Assembly (NCBI GenBank): GCA_003487005.1
Contig: DNFG01000151.1
Span: forward strand, 1 to 18,428
Length of the DNA stretch: 18,428 nt
Reading direction: 5' to 3'
DNA from: Bryobacterales bacterium
GTDB taxonomy: Bacteria; Acidobacteriota; Terriglobia; Bryobacterales; Bryobacteraceae
Shown one piece after another: positions 8,493 to 17,400 of the stretch; the first letter of the stretch is position 1; each line of letters starts with the position of its first letter. A program made the position numbers and the translations under genes. The notes beneath the pieces were generated by a model, which saw nothing but the letters and a program-made list of their open reading frames with translations, was not told the origin of the DNA and searched no databases.

Positions 8493-8929
8493 ATGAGAAT
8501 CTCTTCCCGCAGGCAGAATCAACGTGGAAACGCTCTCATCGAAAGCGCACTTGTGCTTGGGCTCTTCGTTTTGTCCTGGTTGGAATCATGGATTTCGCGC
8601 AGATCCTTCACGTCCACCAGTCGCTCGTCGAGCGCGTCCGGAGCGTCGCCCGGACCGCGGTCGTCCAGAACCTCGCCGTGGAAGAGATTCGAGACCGGAT
8701 CGTTTACGGCCAGTCCATAGACATCCGCACCGAAGCTGGTCTGATGCCCGCCGGGTTCATGGGTCTACGCCGGGAACACGTTACCGTCGAGATCCTTGAC
8801 CGGACCTACAGCGAGCAGCGTCTCGTGGTCGATGTCAATGGAGTCCCGATTATCATCTTGTCTCCCCTGATGGCGGGGCAAGGCAAGAATCTGCCATTGC
8901 GGATCACGATTCCCCTCGAAGAGCCTTGA
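8493..8929 (+). pseudogene. Second TadE-like pseudopilin, interrupted by an apparent -1 nt frameshift
   Basis: The N-terminal frame from the ATG at 8493 reads MRISSRRQNQRGNALIESAL, with Glu17 and the RGNA motif exactly where the preceding TadE-like protein has them. It then leaves the hydrophobic helix and ends at 8720. The continuation MDFAQILHVHQSLVERVRSVART, typical of TadE, is in another frame running to the TGA at 8927-8929. Adding one T to the TTTT run at 8569-8572 would join both parts through FVFVLVGIMDFAQ into a normal 145-residue protein. The break is therefore a real mutation or a sequencing error at a homopolymer. The start is well supported by GGAG at 8480-8483 with a 9-nt spacer. 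The 3' end overlaps the convergent HDOD gene by 26 bp. Confidence 0.85.
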
Positions 8930-10178
8930 GTGCCGTGGGCAGAGCCGGCTGAGCGTCCGCCAGGATGCCCGCCGGCAGATGCAGGGTTCGCAGCGAATCC
9001 CGGAGCCTCGGCAGGCTGGGCAAGTCCTCGCCGGCGCCTGCAATCTCTTCACACAGTTGGAGTAACGCCCCCAGCGCCCCGATCCCCGGTTGCGACCGGT
9101 GGTGCTGCCGGACTGCCTCGCAGACTGTCTCCGCCAGACCCCAGCTTTCGAGTACCCGGGCGCCGATCTCGGCGTGGTCAATCCCGCACAGCGCCAGTTC
9201 GGCGGTCACCGGCGGGCAGCCCCGTTCCAGCAGTCCCGTGTAGGATCCTAGCAGCGGCGCCGGCGCCGCGAGCAGCAGTAGCCTTCCAAAATCGTGCAAA
9301 AGTCCCCCCAGAAAGGCTTCCGGTGGCGCTAAATGGGCCACTTTACCACCGATGGAAGAGGCCAGCGAGGCTAACTCCAACGAGTGAGGCCACAACGGCC
9401 GGGCCGCCGGCGCCACGAATGCCCTCCGCAGCGCCATCGCCGTCAGCACCTGCCGGCTTTCGTCCAGTCCAAGCTGGTTAATCGCCTGTGTCAACGTCGA
9501 AATCGGATGACGAAGCGCTTGCCGGGCGGAGTTGGCGGCCTTCAGCAGGGCGGCCGCGAGGGCTGGGTCCTTCCCCGTAACCCTTTCCAAGTCAGCAAGT
9601 TCCGAGTTTTCGTCGCCCGCTACCTCCGCTACCGCCGCCACGACCTCCGGGTTGACCGGAATCGCGGCCAGCGCCGCCGCCAACACTTCGCCTTCGAAAA
9701 GCACAGGCTGCCTGAAGACATCCAGCAGGGGTGTCCAGGCGGGATCGGGCGAGAGCGACACCGCATCGTCCAGCAGTTCCGCCAGGGGCCTGAACTCGTA
9801 GGGCAACGCCTCCAGGCATTCGTCGAAAACATGCGCCGCTTCAAGGAGTTGGAACAGGCGGGGCAGGGGCGCCGCGCGCGGCCCGGGCGATGACGCACAC
9901 GCCTCTCGCAGAGCCGCCGCAAGGGCTTCCGAGCCATCCGCCGAGGCGGACGATACCGGGCCGGCCTCCCCTGGGGGTGTCTCCATTTCGGCGAGCAGAC
10001 GGCCCACCGCTTCGCCGCTGAGCGCCAGTCCGGGCGCGTGATGAAGCAGAGCCGTTCTTTCCAGGATTGGAAGCAGCGAAGGGTCCAGACCCTCCCGGCG
10101 AGCAATCAGCCATGCCCAGGCAGCGACCCTGCGGCAGTGGGCCCGCTCGGGTTCGAATGGATATAACCGCCTTATCAT
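8904..10178 (-). CDS. HDOD-domain protein with degenerate N-terminal HD-like segment
   Basis: The 424-residue protein contains an HDOD domain at about residues 170-370. Its hallmarks are IPVNPEVV, the alpha-helical KDPALAAALLKAANSA, QAINQLGLDESRQVLTAMALR, LLHDFGRL at 293-300 and DHAEIGARVLESWGL. HDOD proteins are non-catalytic relatives of HD hydrolases and usually act in signalling. Residues 12-50 look like a second, partial HD domain (RAHCRRVAAWAWLIARREG, then ALLHHAPG) in which the expected HD pair reads HH. No receiver, GGDEF or EAL domain is present. The start is the ATG at 10178; one TTG codon earlier is possible. The gene follows the dehydratase gene by 52 bp on the same strand and ends inside the frameshifted TadE gene. 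Confidence 0.82.
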   Translation of the reverse strand: MIRRLYPFEPERAHCRRVAAWAWLIARREGLDPSLLPILERTALLHHAPGLALSGEAVGRLLAEMETPPGEAGPVSSASADGSEALAAALREACASSPGPRAAPLPRLFQLLEAAHVFDECLEALPYEFRPLAELLDDAVSLSPDPAWTPLLDVFRQPVLFEGEVLAAALAAIPVNPEVVAAVAEVAGDENSELADLERVTGKDPALAAALLKAANSARQALRHPISTLTQAINQLGLDESRQVLTAMALRRAFVAPAARPLWPHSLELASLASSIGGKVAHLAPPEAFLGGLLHDFGRLLLLAAPAPLLGSYTGLLERGCPPVTAELALCGIDHAEIGARVLESWGLAETVCEAVRQHHRSQPGIGALGALLQLCEEIAGAGEDLPSLPRLRDSLRTLHLPAGILADAQPALPTALKALRGES

Positions 10179-10195
10179 CAAAGAGATCTGCCTAT

Positions 10196-10214
10196 GCCCG
10201 CCTTATCGGCGGGC
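10196..10214. repeat. Hairpin between the dehydratase and HDOD genes
   Basis: GCCCGCC and GGCGGGC arms of 7 bp with a 5-nt loop lie 16 bp after the dehydratase stop and 17 bp before the HDOD start. No T-run follows on the minus strand. It may reduce read-through, or protect the upstream mRNA end, rather than terminate fully. Confidence 0.4.
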
Positions 10215-10230
10215 TCAGGAGGATCTTCAA

Positions 10231-11190
10231 TCAATCGGCGGCAGGCAGGGTCGCCAGAAACTCCAGATCGACATTTCCGCCGGAAATGAGCACGCCCGCG
10301 CGCCGCAATCCGGGGGGTAGCTTGCCGAAGAGAACAGCGGCGGCGGCGACCGCTCCGCTCGGTTCGGCCAACATTTTGGTCCGGCTGAGCAGGAAGGCCA
10401 TCGCGGCGCGGATTTCGTCCTCGCTGACGAGCAGGATGTCCTCAACAAGGGATTGGATCACCGGGAAGGTGTGGCTTCCGGGCGTGGTGGTCCGGAGGCC
10501 ATCGGCGATCGTCTCCGGCGGGTCGATCGTGACCGGCGCGCCGGCGCGGCGGGAGAGCCAGTAGTCATTGCCGAGTTCGGGCTCGACGCCGAACACGCGG
10601 ACACTGGGAGCGAGGGCGCGCGCGGCGATCGCGCAACCCGATAGCAGTCCGCCGCCGCCCAGGCAGACGACGAGGGCGTCGAGATCCGGCACTTCCTCGA
10701 AGAGTTCAAGGGCCGCGGTGCCCTGGCCGGCGATGATCCAGGGGTGATTGAAGGGCGGGACGAGGGTAGCGCCGGATTCGGCGGCGATCCGGCGGCCGAT
10801 GGCCTCGCGATCCTCCGTGAATCGGTCGTACTGAACGATCCGGGGCCCGTGAGCGCGGGTGGCGGCGAGTTTGGAGGCCGGGGCGTCGGTGGGCATGACC
10901 AGCGTCGCCTGGACGCCCACCGACTTCGCCGCAATGGCCACCGCCTGGGCGTGGTTGCCCGAGGAGAACGCGACGACGCCGTGCGGGCGCTGATCCTCCG
11001 GGATCGAGTAGATGAAGTTGGCAGCGCCGCGGATCTTGAAGGCGCCGCCGCGCTGGAGGTTTTCGCACTTGAAGAGCGACGTGACCCCGGAGCGGCGGTC
11101 AAAACTGCCAGAACGGCGGACAGGGGTCCGGCGGGCGATGGGCGCGATGCGCCGGGCGGCGGCGCGGATGTGATCGAGGGTGACTTCCAT
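10231..11190 (-). CDS. PLP-dependent serine/threonine dehydratase (threonine ammonia-lyase family)
   Basis: The 319-residue fold-type II PLP enzyme should deaminate threonine or serine to 2-oxobutyrate or pyruvate, in the cytoplasm. Visible signatures are the PLP-lysine motif GGAFKIRGA (K52), the substrate loop SSGNH (76-80), the phosphate-binding GGGGLLSG (178-185) and the C-terminal SGGNVD. There is no ACT regulatory domain, so it resembles short catabolic TdcB-type enzymes or serine racemases rather than biosynthetic IlvA. The ATG at 11190 is chosen because GAGG lies 6 nt upstream, within the end of the preceding gene; a TTG at 11202 would add four residues. The gene sits 8 bp after the D-2-hydroxyacid dehydrogenase gene, so they almost certainly share a transcript. 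Substrate preference is not decided by sequence. Confidence 0.9.
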   Translation of the reverse strand: MEVTLDHIRAAARRIAPIARRTPVRRSGSFDRRSGVTSLFKCENLQRGGAFKIRGAANFIYSIPEDQRPHGVVAFSSGNHAQAVAIAAKSVGVQATLVMPTDAPASKLAATRAHGPRIVQYDRFTEDREAIGRRIAAESGATLVPPFNHPWIIAGQGTAALELFEEVPDLDALVVCLGGGGLLSGCAIAARALAPSVRVFGVEPELGNDYWLSRRAGAPVTIDPPETIADGLRTTTPGSHTFPVIQSLVEDILLVSEDEIRAAMAFLLSRTKMLAEPSGAVAAAAVLFGKLPPGLRRAGVLISGGNVDLEFLATLPAAD

Positions 11191-11198
11191 GGCGGGCC

Positions 11199-12164
11199 TC
11201 AATAGCCTTCGTGCTTGCGGGTGACATTCTGCAGAGGCTGGCCGGCGTGCCAGCGCTCGAAATTGGAGAGGAAGAACTCCATCGCTTCGGTCAGCCAGGT
11301 GGCTGTGTGGTCAGCGGTGTGGGGCGACAGCAGGACGTTGTCGAGGGCCCAGAACGGGTGTCCGGCCGGCAGCGGTTCCTGGTCGAAGACATCGAGGACG
11401 GCGCCGCGGATACAGCGGCCGGCAAGAGCCGAAACAAGCGCGGCCTCATCGACAACCGGTCCGCGGCCAAGATTGATCAGCACGGCATGCCGGGGGAGCA
11501 GGGCAAGACGCCGGGCATCGATCAGGCCGCGGGTGGCCGGGGTCAGCGGGGCGCTGACGAGCAGATAATCGGCGCCAGTGAGCATCTCATCGAGTTGGCC
11601 GCCGGCAAACCAGCGATCCACCAGTGGATCGGGGGCGGCGGGCGACCGGCGCAGCGCGTGGATGTGCATGCCGAAGGCACGGGCGCGGGTGGCGGCGGCG
11701 CGGCCGATACCGCCGAAGCCCAGGATAGCGAGGGTCCTGCCGTGGAGTTCATCGACATCGAAGCACGTCCAGTCGGAAGCGGCCTGTTGACGTTTCATCC
11801 GGGCGAGATCCTTCGCGAAGTGAAGCATGCCGGCGAGGGCGAATTCGCCGAGCGAGCGGGCAAACACGCCGGCAGAGTTGGTAAAAACCACCGGGCTTTC
11901 CACCAGTTGCGGAAAAAGGAGGCCTTCCAGTCCGGCGGAGAGCGCATGAATCCAGCGAAGATTCCGGAGTTCGGGCCAGAGGGTCTCAAGTTCGCCCCGG
12001 AACGGACCGCCCCCGACAAGCATCGCCTGGGCTTCGGGCGCGGCGGCGCGAAGGCCCTCTGCTTTGTCGCTGGCGACAATCCGGAGGTCTTGCGGGAGGC
12101 GGTCGAGGAGTGCGAGGTGGCGGGCAGTGGGATCGTGGAGAACCAAAAGCGTGGTGTTCGGCAT
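11199..12164 (-). CDS. D-2-hydroxyacid dehydrogenase (NAD(P)-dependent)
   Basis: The 321-residue protein belongs to the D-isomer-specific 2-hydroxyacid dehydrogenase family, which interconverts 2-oxoacids and D-2-hydroxyacids. The nucleotide-binding motif GFGGIG is at 149-154. The catalytic trio is readable as R234 (NLGRGP), E263 (DVFDQEP) and H282 (SPHTAD). Substrate-domain motifs include SAGLEGL near 76-82 and TNSAGV near 95-100. Residues after the second beta-strand (ALRRSP) contain two Arg, which may favour NADP over NAD; this is inference. It is the first gene of a minus-strand run with the dehydratase (8 bp) and the HDOD gene. A possible -10 element (TATCCT, 12177-12182) lies close upstream, in the 62-bp gap to the divergent zinc-ribbon gene. 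The substrate is unknown. Confidence 0.9.
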   Translation of the reverse strand: MPNTTLLVLHDPTARHLALLDRLPQDLRIVASDKAEGLRAAAPEAQAMLVGGGPFRGELETLWPELRNLRWIHALSAGLEGLLFPQLVESPVVFTNSAGVFARSLGEFALAGMLHFAKDLARMKRQQAASDWTCFDVDELHGRTLAILGFGGIGRAAATRARAFGMHIHALRRSPAAPDPLVDRWFAGGQLDEMLTGADYLLVSAPLTPATRGLIDARRLALLPRHAVLINLGRGPVVDEAALVSALAGRCIRGAVLDVFDQEPLPAGHPFWALDNVLLSPHTADHTATWLTEAMEFFLSNFERWHAGQPLQNVTRKHEGY

Positions 12165-12226
12165 CGGAAGAACAATAGGATAGCGTGCTTGCGCGTCCGG
12201 GAAGGGCTACGGGACACTGAAAGAGA

Positions 12227-12901
12227 GTGGAACAACATTGCAGTTGCGGGACCAGACTGGTTGATGACGCGCTTTTCTGTCACAAGTGCGGCAAGCCAAC
12301 GCGCGAAATCGTTCCGGAAGAAGATCCGGAACAGGAAGAGTCCGGGGCGGAATCAGGAGAGACGGAGGCGGAACCGGCGACGGCTTCTCCCATCCAGACT
12401 GAGCCGGCGGCACCTGTCGCCGCCGCGCCGGCGGGCCCCGAGATCCATCTGCGCAACTCCCTCACGCTCCGCGTCGCCATGCTGGCGGCGGGTTTTCATT
12501 TCCTGTTGGGAATTCTCCTCAGCGCAGGTGGCCCCTTCCTGGCGCAAATGGCGCCGCTCCTGGCGGGCGGCTTCGCGTGCTATCTCTTCCAGCGGCGGGG
12601 CGGATTCAGGCTGACCGTGATCGAGGGCGCCCGCCTGGGCTGGTTGACGGGCATCATGTGCTTCCTGCTCACAGTGATCCTTTTCACGATCGTGATGACC
12701 GCGGCCACGAGCGAGAGTTTCATGACCGCCGTTCGCGAATCAGGTGGCGCAGGAATGCAGGGCGACGCGCTGAAAGCGTTGGAGCGACTGCAAAGTGAGC
12801 CTTCGCAAGTGTTTTTGCTCATCCCGTATCAGTTTCTGATGCTGACTCTGCTGGGCTCGATCGGCGGAGCATTGGGATCGAAACTGCTGTCGCGGGACTA
12901 G
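12227..12901 (+). CDS. Zinc-ribbon multi-pass membrane protein of unknown function
   Basis: The 224-residue protein starts at a GTG (12227) preceded by AAAGAGA. Residues 4-22 form a zinc ribbon with C5, C7, C18 and C21 (HCSCG ... FCHKCG), likely binding one zinc ion. An acidic linker (residues 28-50, many Glu) and a Pro/Ala-rich stretch (50-73) follow. Four hydrophobic segments come next, at about 82-100, 104-121, 135-160 and 195-217. Cytosolic zinc ribbon plus membrane domain is common in uncharacterised bacterial proteins; no enzyme motif is visible, so no function is given. It is divergent from the dehydrogenase gene and converges on the second sulfatase, so it appears to be a single-gene unit. 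Confidence 0.75.
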   Translation: MEQHCSCGTRLVDDALFCHKCGKPTREIVPEEDPEQEESGAESGETEAEPATASPIQTEPAAPVAAAPAGPEIHLRNSLTLRVAMLAAGFHFLLGILLSAGGPFLAQMAPLLAGGFACYLFQRRGGFRLTVIEGARLGWLTGIMCFLLTVILFTIVMTAATSESFMTAVRESGGAGMQGDALKALERLQSEPSQVFLLIPYQFLMLTLLGSIGGALGSKLLSRD

Positions 12902-12913
12902 CGCCCATGTCCA

Positions 12914-12940
12914 GGGTTCTGGCTGGCCCACCTGGAACCC
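12914..12940. terminator. Possible bidirectional hairpin between convergent genes
   Basis: GGGTTC and GAACCC arms, extendable by G-T and G-C pairs to about 9 bp, lie in the 54-bp gap between the zinc-ribbon gene and the second sulfatase. No T-run is present, so terminator activity is uncertain. Confidence 0.35.
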
Positions 12941-12955
12941 GGGCGGACAGACCCG

Positions 12956-14326
12956 CTATAGCGCCATTGCGGCTTCGGTCTCTTCCTCGCCGCCACGGTC
13001 GGCGGTGTCTTTCATCCACTGATCGAGGATCCGGCCCATCGCCTGAACGCGACCGCGTTGGGCGGGGTCGGCGACGAGATTGCGGACCTCGTGAGGGTCG
13101 GTTCGGGTGTCGTAGAACTCGATTTCCGGCTTCCTCGGAGCCATGAACAGGGATTGAACCGCGTTGAGTTTGCCGGCCTTGTGGAGATCTTCGAGAACCG
13201 TCCGCGTGGGATATTGCGTCTGGATATAGTTATTGAACTGCGTGTACGGCCGCTCGGGCATGAAATTGCGGATGTACTTGTAGCGGCGGTCGCGGACGGC
13301 GCGAATCCGGTCGCGGGTCATGTCACAGCGGTCGCGGGCGGTGACGATGTGCGGCCGGGGCTGGACACGATCGCCCCAAAGAGGCTGTCCATGGAAAGGC
13401 TCTGGGGGTTCGAGTCCGGCAACGCGGAGAATCTGGGCGGTGACATCAAGCGAAACGACCGGATCTTCGCGGACCGACCCCGGTCTGCCGGCGCCGGGCC
13501 ATTTGGCGATCAGCGGGACGTGGGTGCCCGCGTCGTAAAGCCACTGCTTGCCTCTCAGCAGGCAGCGGCCATTGTCACCCATGAAGAAGATGGCGGTATT
13601 GTCGAGCAATCCGTCCTTCCGCAAAGTGTCGAGGAGCACGCCCACCTGCTGGTCGAGCAGGTTGACGCAGTCGAGGTAGTTGGCGAATTCGTCGCGGACC
13701 ACCGGGTGGTCGGGCCAGTACGGGGGAAGTTCGAGCCTGGCGGGATCGATTAACCGGGGCAGTTTGCGGGCGGCCGCGAAAGCGGGGCCTTTGTGCGTGG
13801 CCTGGAAGTTGACTTGCGCGAAAAACGGCTGACCCTGGGCACGCTGGTTCCAGTGTTTGCCCTGGAAGGGTGGTTCGTCGAGGTTGAAGTTGAAGTCCGT
13901 CTTGCCCTGACCCCGCACGCCGGGCGCGAATTCGAGCACGTTCGCGGTGAAATAGCCAGCGTCACGAAGGCGGTGACTCAGAAGGCGGGCGTTGCCGGGC
14001 AGGCGATAGCCGTCCTTGCGATGGCTGCGGTGCTGATGGGTGCCGGTGGTGGTCTGATAGAGGCCAACGTTGAAGGCGGACCGTGCGGCGGAGCAGACGG
14101 GTGCGGTGGTGTGAGCCTGGTTGAAGCGAACCCCCTGGGCGGCGAGGCCGTCGAGGTGGGGAGTCTCAACATGGGGGTAGCCGTAACAGCCCAACTGGGG
14201 GCCGTGGTCTTCAGCAAGGATCCAGAGGATATTGGGGCGGTCCTGTGCGGATCCAGAGAGGGCACGGACGAAAGCGGGGGCGACGGAAGCAGCCTGAAGC
14301 AGGGAGCGCCGAGTTGTCGTCTGCAT
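12956..14326 (-). CDS. Secreted sulfatase, heparan N-sulfatase-like (CSAAR motif)
   Basis: The 456-residue sulfatase has a TTRRSLLQAAS leader (residues 3-13) followed by an Ala-rich stretch, consistent with Tat or Sec export. The core begins RPNILWILAEDHGPQLGCYG, with acidic metal ligands at E39 and D40. The formylglycine motif is C78-S-A-A-R82, which fits the general C-x-[P/A]-x-R rule but not the common CxPSR form. The segment after it (SAFNVGLYQTTTGTHQHRSH) resembles N-sulfoglucosamine sulfohydrolase-type sulfatases. A second metal site is MGDNGR; the usual His of the DHG/DNG motif is Asn, as seen in many sulfatases. The gene is divergent from the TonB-dependent receptor, separated by an AT-rich 115-bp region. 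It is only distantly like the first sulfatase in this window, and the substrate is unknown. Confidence 0.88.
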   Translation of the reverse strand: MQTTTRRSLLQAASVAPAFVRALSGSAQDRPNILWILAEDHGPQLGCYGYPHVETPHLDGLAAQGVRFNQAHTTAPVCSAARSAFNVGLYQTTTGTHQHRSHRKDGYRLPGNARLLSHRLRDAGYFTANVLEFAPGVRGQGKTDFNFNLDEPPFQGKHWNQRAQGQPFFAQVNFQATHKGPAFAAARKLPRLIDPARLELPPYWPDHPVVRDEFANYLDCVNLLDQQVGVLLDTLRKDGLLDNTAIFFMGDNGRCLLRGKQWLYDAGTHVPLIAKWPGAGRPGSVREDPVVSLDVTAQILRVAGLEPPEPFHGQPLWGDRVQPRPHIVTARDRCDMTRDRIRAVRDRRYKYIRNFMPERPYTQFNNYIQTQYPTRTVLEDLHKAGKLNAVQSLFMAPRKPEIEFYDTRTDPHEVRNLVADPAQRGRVQAMGRILDQWMKDTADRGGEEETEAAMAL

Positions 14327-14344
14327 CTTGTGAGCCTATCTAAA

Positions 14345-14374
14345 TATCTACTCTCGATACTGAGAATTCATCAA
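14345..14374 (-). promoter_or_regulatory. Candidate sigma-70 promoter for the second sulfatase
   Basis: On the minus strand, TTGATG (14374-14369) and TAGATA (14350-14345) are spaced by 18 bp. The start codon follows 18 bp after the -10 box. The region is AT-rich, unlike the genes around it. The hexamer TAGATA recurs at 14342-14337. No equally good pair was found for the divergent receptor gene; TAAAAT at 14404-14409 is a weak -10 candidate for it. Confidence 0.45.
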
Positions 14375-14431
14375 TCTGTACAGGAAAGTTTGTAGTTTCG
14401 CGATAAAATTGAAGAGTACCTTATCCTATTC

Positions 14432-14436
14432 AGGAG
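14432..14436 (+). promoter_or_regulatory. Ribosome binding site fixing the receptor start
   Basis: AGGAG lies 5 nt before the ATG at 14442, which directly precedes the signal peptide. The in-frame TTG at 14409 is therefore not the start. Confidence 0.7.
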
Positions 14437-14441
14437 TCCGA

Positions 14442-17400
14442 ATGAACATCCGAGCATATACCATTGCGCTCGCTCTGTGCGCAATCACATTTAGTGCGTC
14501 GGCCCAGTCACTCGCTGGGTTGGGCGCGATCAACGGCACCGTTACCGACGCAACCGGCGCGGTGGTGCCCGGTGCGCAGGTAGTCGTTTCTAACCCGAAT
14601 ACGGGTGTCCGGCGGCAGTTGGAGACGAACGCGGCGGGTTTGTTTGCCGCGCCGTCGCTCACGCCGGGGCCTGGTTACGTCGTCAGCGTGCAGCAGCCTG
14701 GTTTTTCGAACTGGGAAGCGCGCGAAATTCAGGTACAGGTGGGCCAGAACGTGACGCTCACCATCGCGTTGTCGGTCGGCCAGCAGACGCAGGAGATCAC
14801 GATCACGGACGCGGCGCCGGTGGTGGACCAGTTGAAGACTGGCGTTTCGGACGTGGTCAGTGACCGTCAGATCCTGAATCTGCCGATCAATGGCCGGCGA
14901 GTCGACAGCTTTGTCTTGCTGACGCCGGGGGTGACGGCAGACGGCACGTTCGGCCTGTTGAGCTTCCGCGGCGTGCCCGGCGGTAATGCGTTTTTGACCG
15001 ACGGCAATGACACCACGCAGGGCTACTACAACGAGAATGCGGGCAGGACGCGCATTTCGTCCAACATCTCGCAGGACGCGGTGCAGGAGTTCCAGGTGCA
15101 GACCAGCGGCTACTCCGCGGAATTTGGGCGGGCCGCAGGCGGCAGCGTGAACACGGTAACCCGCAGCGGAACGAACGGCGTGCATGGCACGGGCTACTGG
15201 TTCTTCCGCAATCAGGATTTCAATGCGAACGACCGGTATGCCAACGCAATCGGTCAGGCGAAACCGGACGAAACCCGCAACCAGTTCGGGGGCTCCGTCG
15301 GCGGCGCGATCAAGAAAGACCAACTGTTCTACTTCGTGAACGGTGACTTCACGCGGCGCAACTTCCCGCTGGTATCGGCAATTCAGAACCCCCGGCTGTT
15401 CGCGGCCAATGGCGATTTCATCGGCGACTGCGGCGCGCCTGCGACGCCCGCTCAGTGCGCCGCCGCGGTCAGCTACTTCCGCCGCTTCTTTGGCGAGATT
15501 CCCCGCCGGGCGGATCAGGACACGGGTTTCGCCAAGATCGACTGGCGCCCGAATGAACGGAATGCGCTCTCGCTGAGTTTCAATGTAATGAACTGGATTT
15601 CGCCCAACGGCATCCAGACGCAGGCCACCCGCACGGACGGCGGCGGCATCGGCAACAACGGCGATTCCACCGTCCGGCATCGTTTCGCCCGCATCTCGCA
15701 CACGGGCATCATCAAGCCCTCGCTGGTGAACGAATTCCGTTTCGGCTGGTTCAAGGACCGGCTGTTTGACACCAATAACCCCGAACTGGCGCCCCCAAAC
15801 GGACTGCTGGGTCAGTTGAGTGTCGCGGGCCAGGGCAACCTGGGCGTGGCATCGTACCTGCCGCGCGTCCAGCCCACCGAGGACCGCTATCAGTTCGCCA
15901 ACAACCTCACCTGGATGGTGGGCCGCCACAACTTCAAGTTCGGCTTCGACATCGCGCACACCCGCGACGTCCTCGACCTGCTGAACAACAACAACGGCAC
16001 TTTCAGCTACCCGTCGGTCACCGCCTTCGCACAGGATCTGACCAATCTGGATGGCGGCAAACGCTGGCAGCAGTATTCCCAGACCTTCGGGACTCCGCAA
16101 CTCTCCGTCTTCGTGCGCGATTTTAACTTCTTCGCTCAGGATCAGTGGAGAATCACGAACCGGCTCACGCTCAACTATGGCATCCGGTATGAATATGCCC
16201 AGTTTGCGCAGCCGGCGACTTTCAACTCCGACTACGCCGCCACCGGACGCATCAACCAGCCAGGCAGAAACTTCGCCCCGCGGGTCGGCCTTGCGTATTC
16301 CCTCGACCAGACTTCGAAAACGGTCTTGCGGGCCAGCTATGGGATCTTCTACGCCCGTATGCCCGGCGCCCTGGTGGGTAATTTCCATCAGAACAACGGT
16401 GTCACCCAGCGGCCCATTACGCTCCAATCCAACGTGGCGGCCGACCTGGCCCTCGGCCCCCTGTTCCCCAACCGGCTGCCCGGACTCGACCGCACCCCGC
16501 CCCCGGGCGTGCTGAACGTCGGCTTTGCCGCCTCGGACCTGCGTACACCCTACACGCAGCAATGGGACTTCGGCATCGAACGTGAACTGACACGCACCAC
16601 CGGCATTACCGCCAGCTACCTCGGCAGCCGAGGCATCCGGTTCTACGGCGTGCAGGATATGAATGTGGGCATGCCGACCGGTTCGTTCACCTATTCCATC
16701 CTCGATGCCGCCGGCTCAGCCGCGGGCTCGTTCACCACACCCACCTACCTGCGTGCGAACCGCGTGGATCCCCTCTACGGCCGCGTCACCGTGACCGACA
16801 ACGGCAATTTCACGTGGTACAACGCCATGGTCGTCCAGGTCCGCCAGCGCGCATCGAAGTGGATCGAAGGCAGCCTCAATTACACCTGGTCCCATGCCAT
16901 CGACTCCAACATGGGCGGCGGCAGCAGCAACCTGTTCTTCGACCGCCTCAGCACGGTGACCAACGGAGACTACCGTCAGGAACGTTCGACTTCCGAACTG
17001 GATGTACGCCACCGCACCGTCTTCACCGGCATCATCACTCCGCCGGAGTGGAAGACCGGCAACGGCTTCGCCCGGCAGGTGGTGAATGGCTGGAACCTCA
17101 GCGTCCTTGGCACCCTCGCTTCGGCGCCATATTCGACACCCACCGTCTTCGTCTCCGGAACGCAGTTCTCCGGCCCGGCCTTTAACAACACCCTGAACGG
17201 GCTCGGGGGCTCCACCCGCGTGCCCTTCCTCCCGAGGACCTCGATCCCGATCGATAACATCCGGCGCGTCGACGCCCGCCTGACCAAGGGGTTCCGCATC
17301 TCTGAAGGCATTCAGACGATGTTTAACTTCGAAGTCTTCAACGTGTTCAACCGCATCTCCGACACCAGCGTCGCCAGTCAGGCCTTCGAGGCCCGCTCTG

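Noticed and set aside
11211..12614. 467-residue plus-strand frame across the dehydrogenase gene into the zinc-ribbon gene
   Set aside because: It is antisense to a clear dehydrogenase and out of frame with the zinc-ribbon gene; no recognisable domain.
14508..16562. 684-residue open frame antisense to the receptor gene
   Set aside because: Long antisense frames are expected in GC-rich genes; it shows no domain, is rich in Arg/Val/Ala of mirror-codon type, and has no ribosome binding site.
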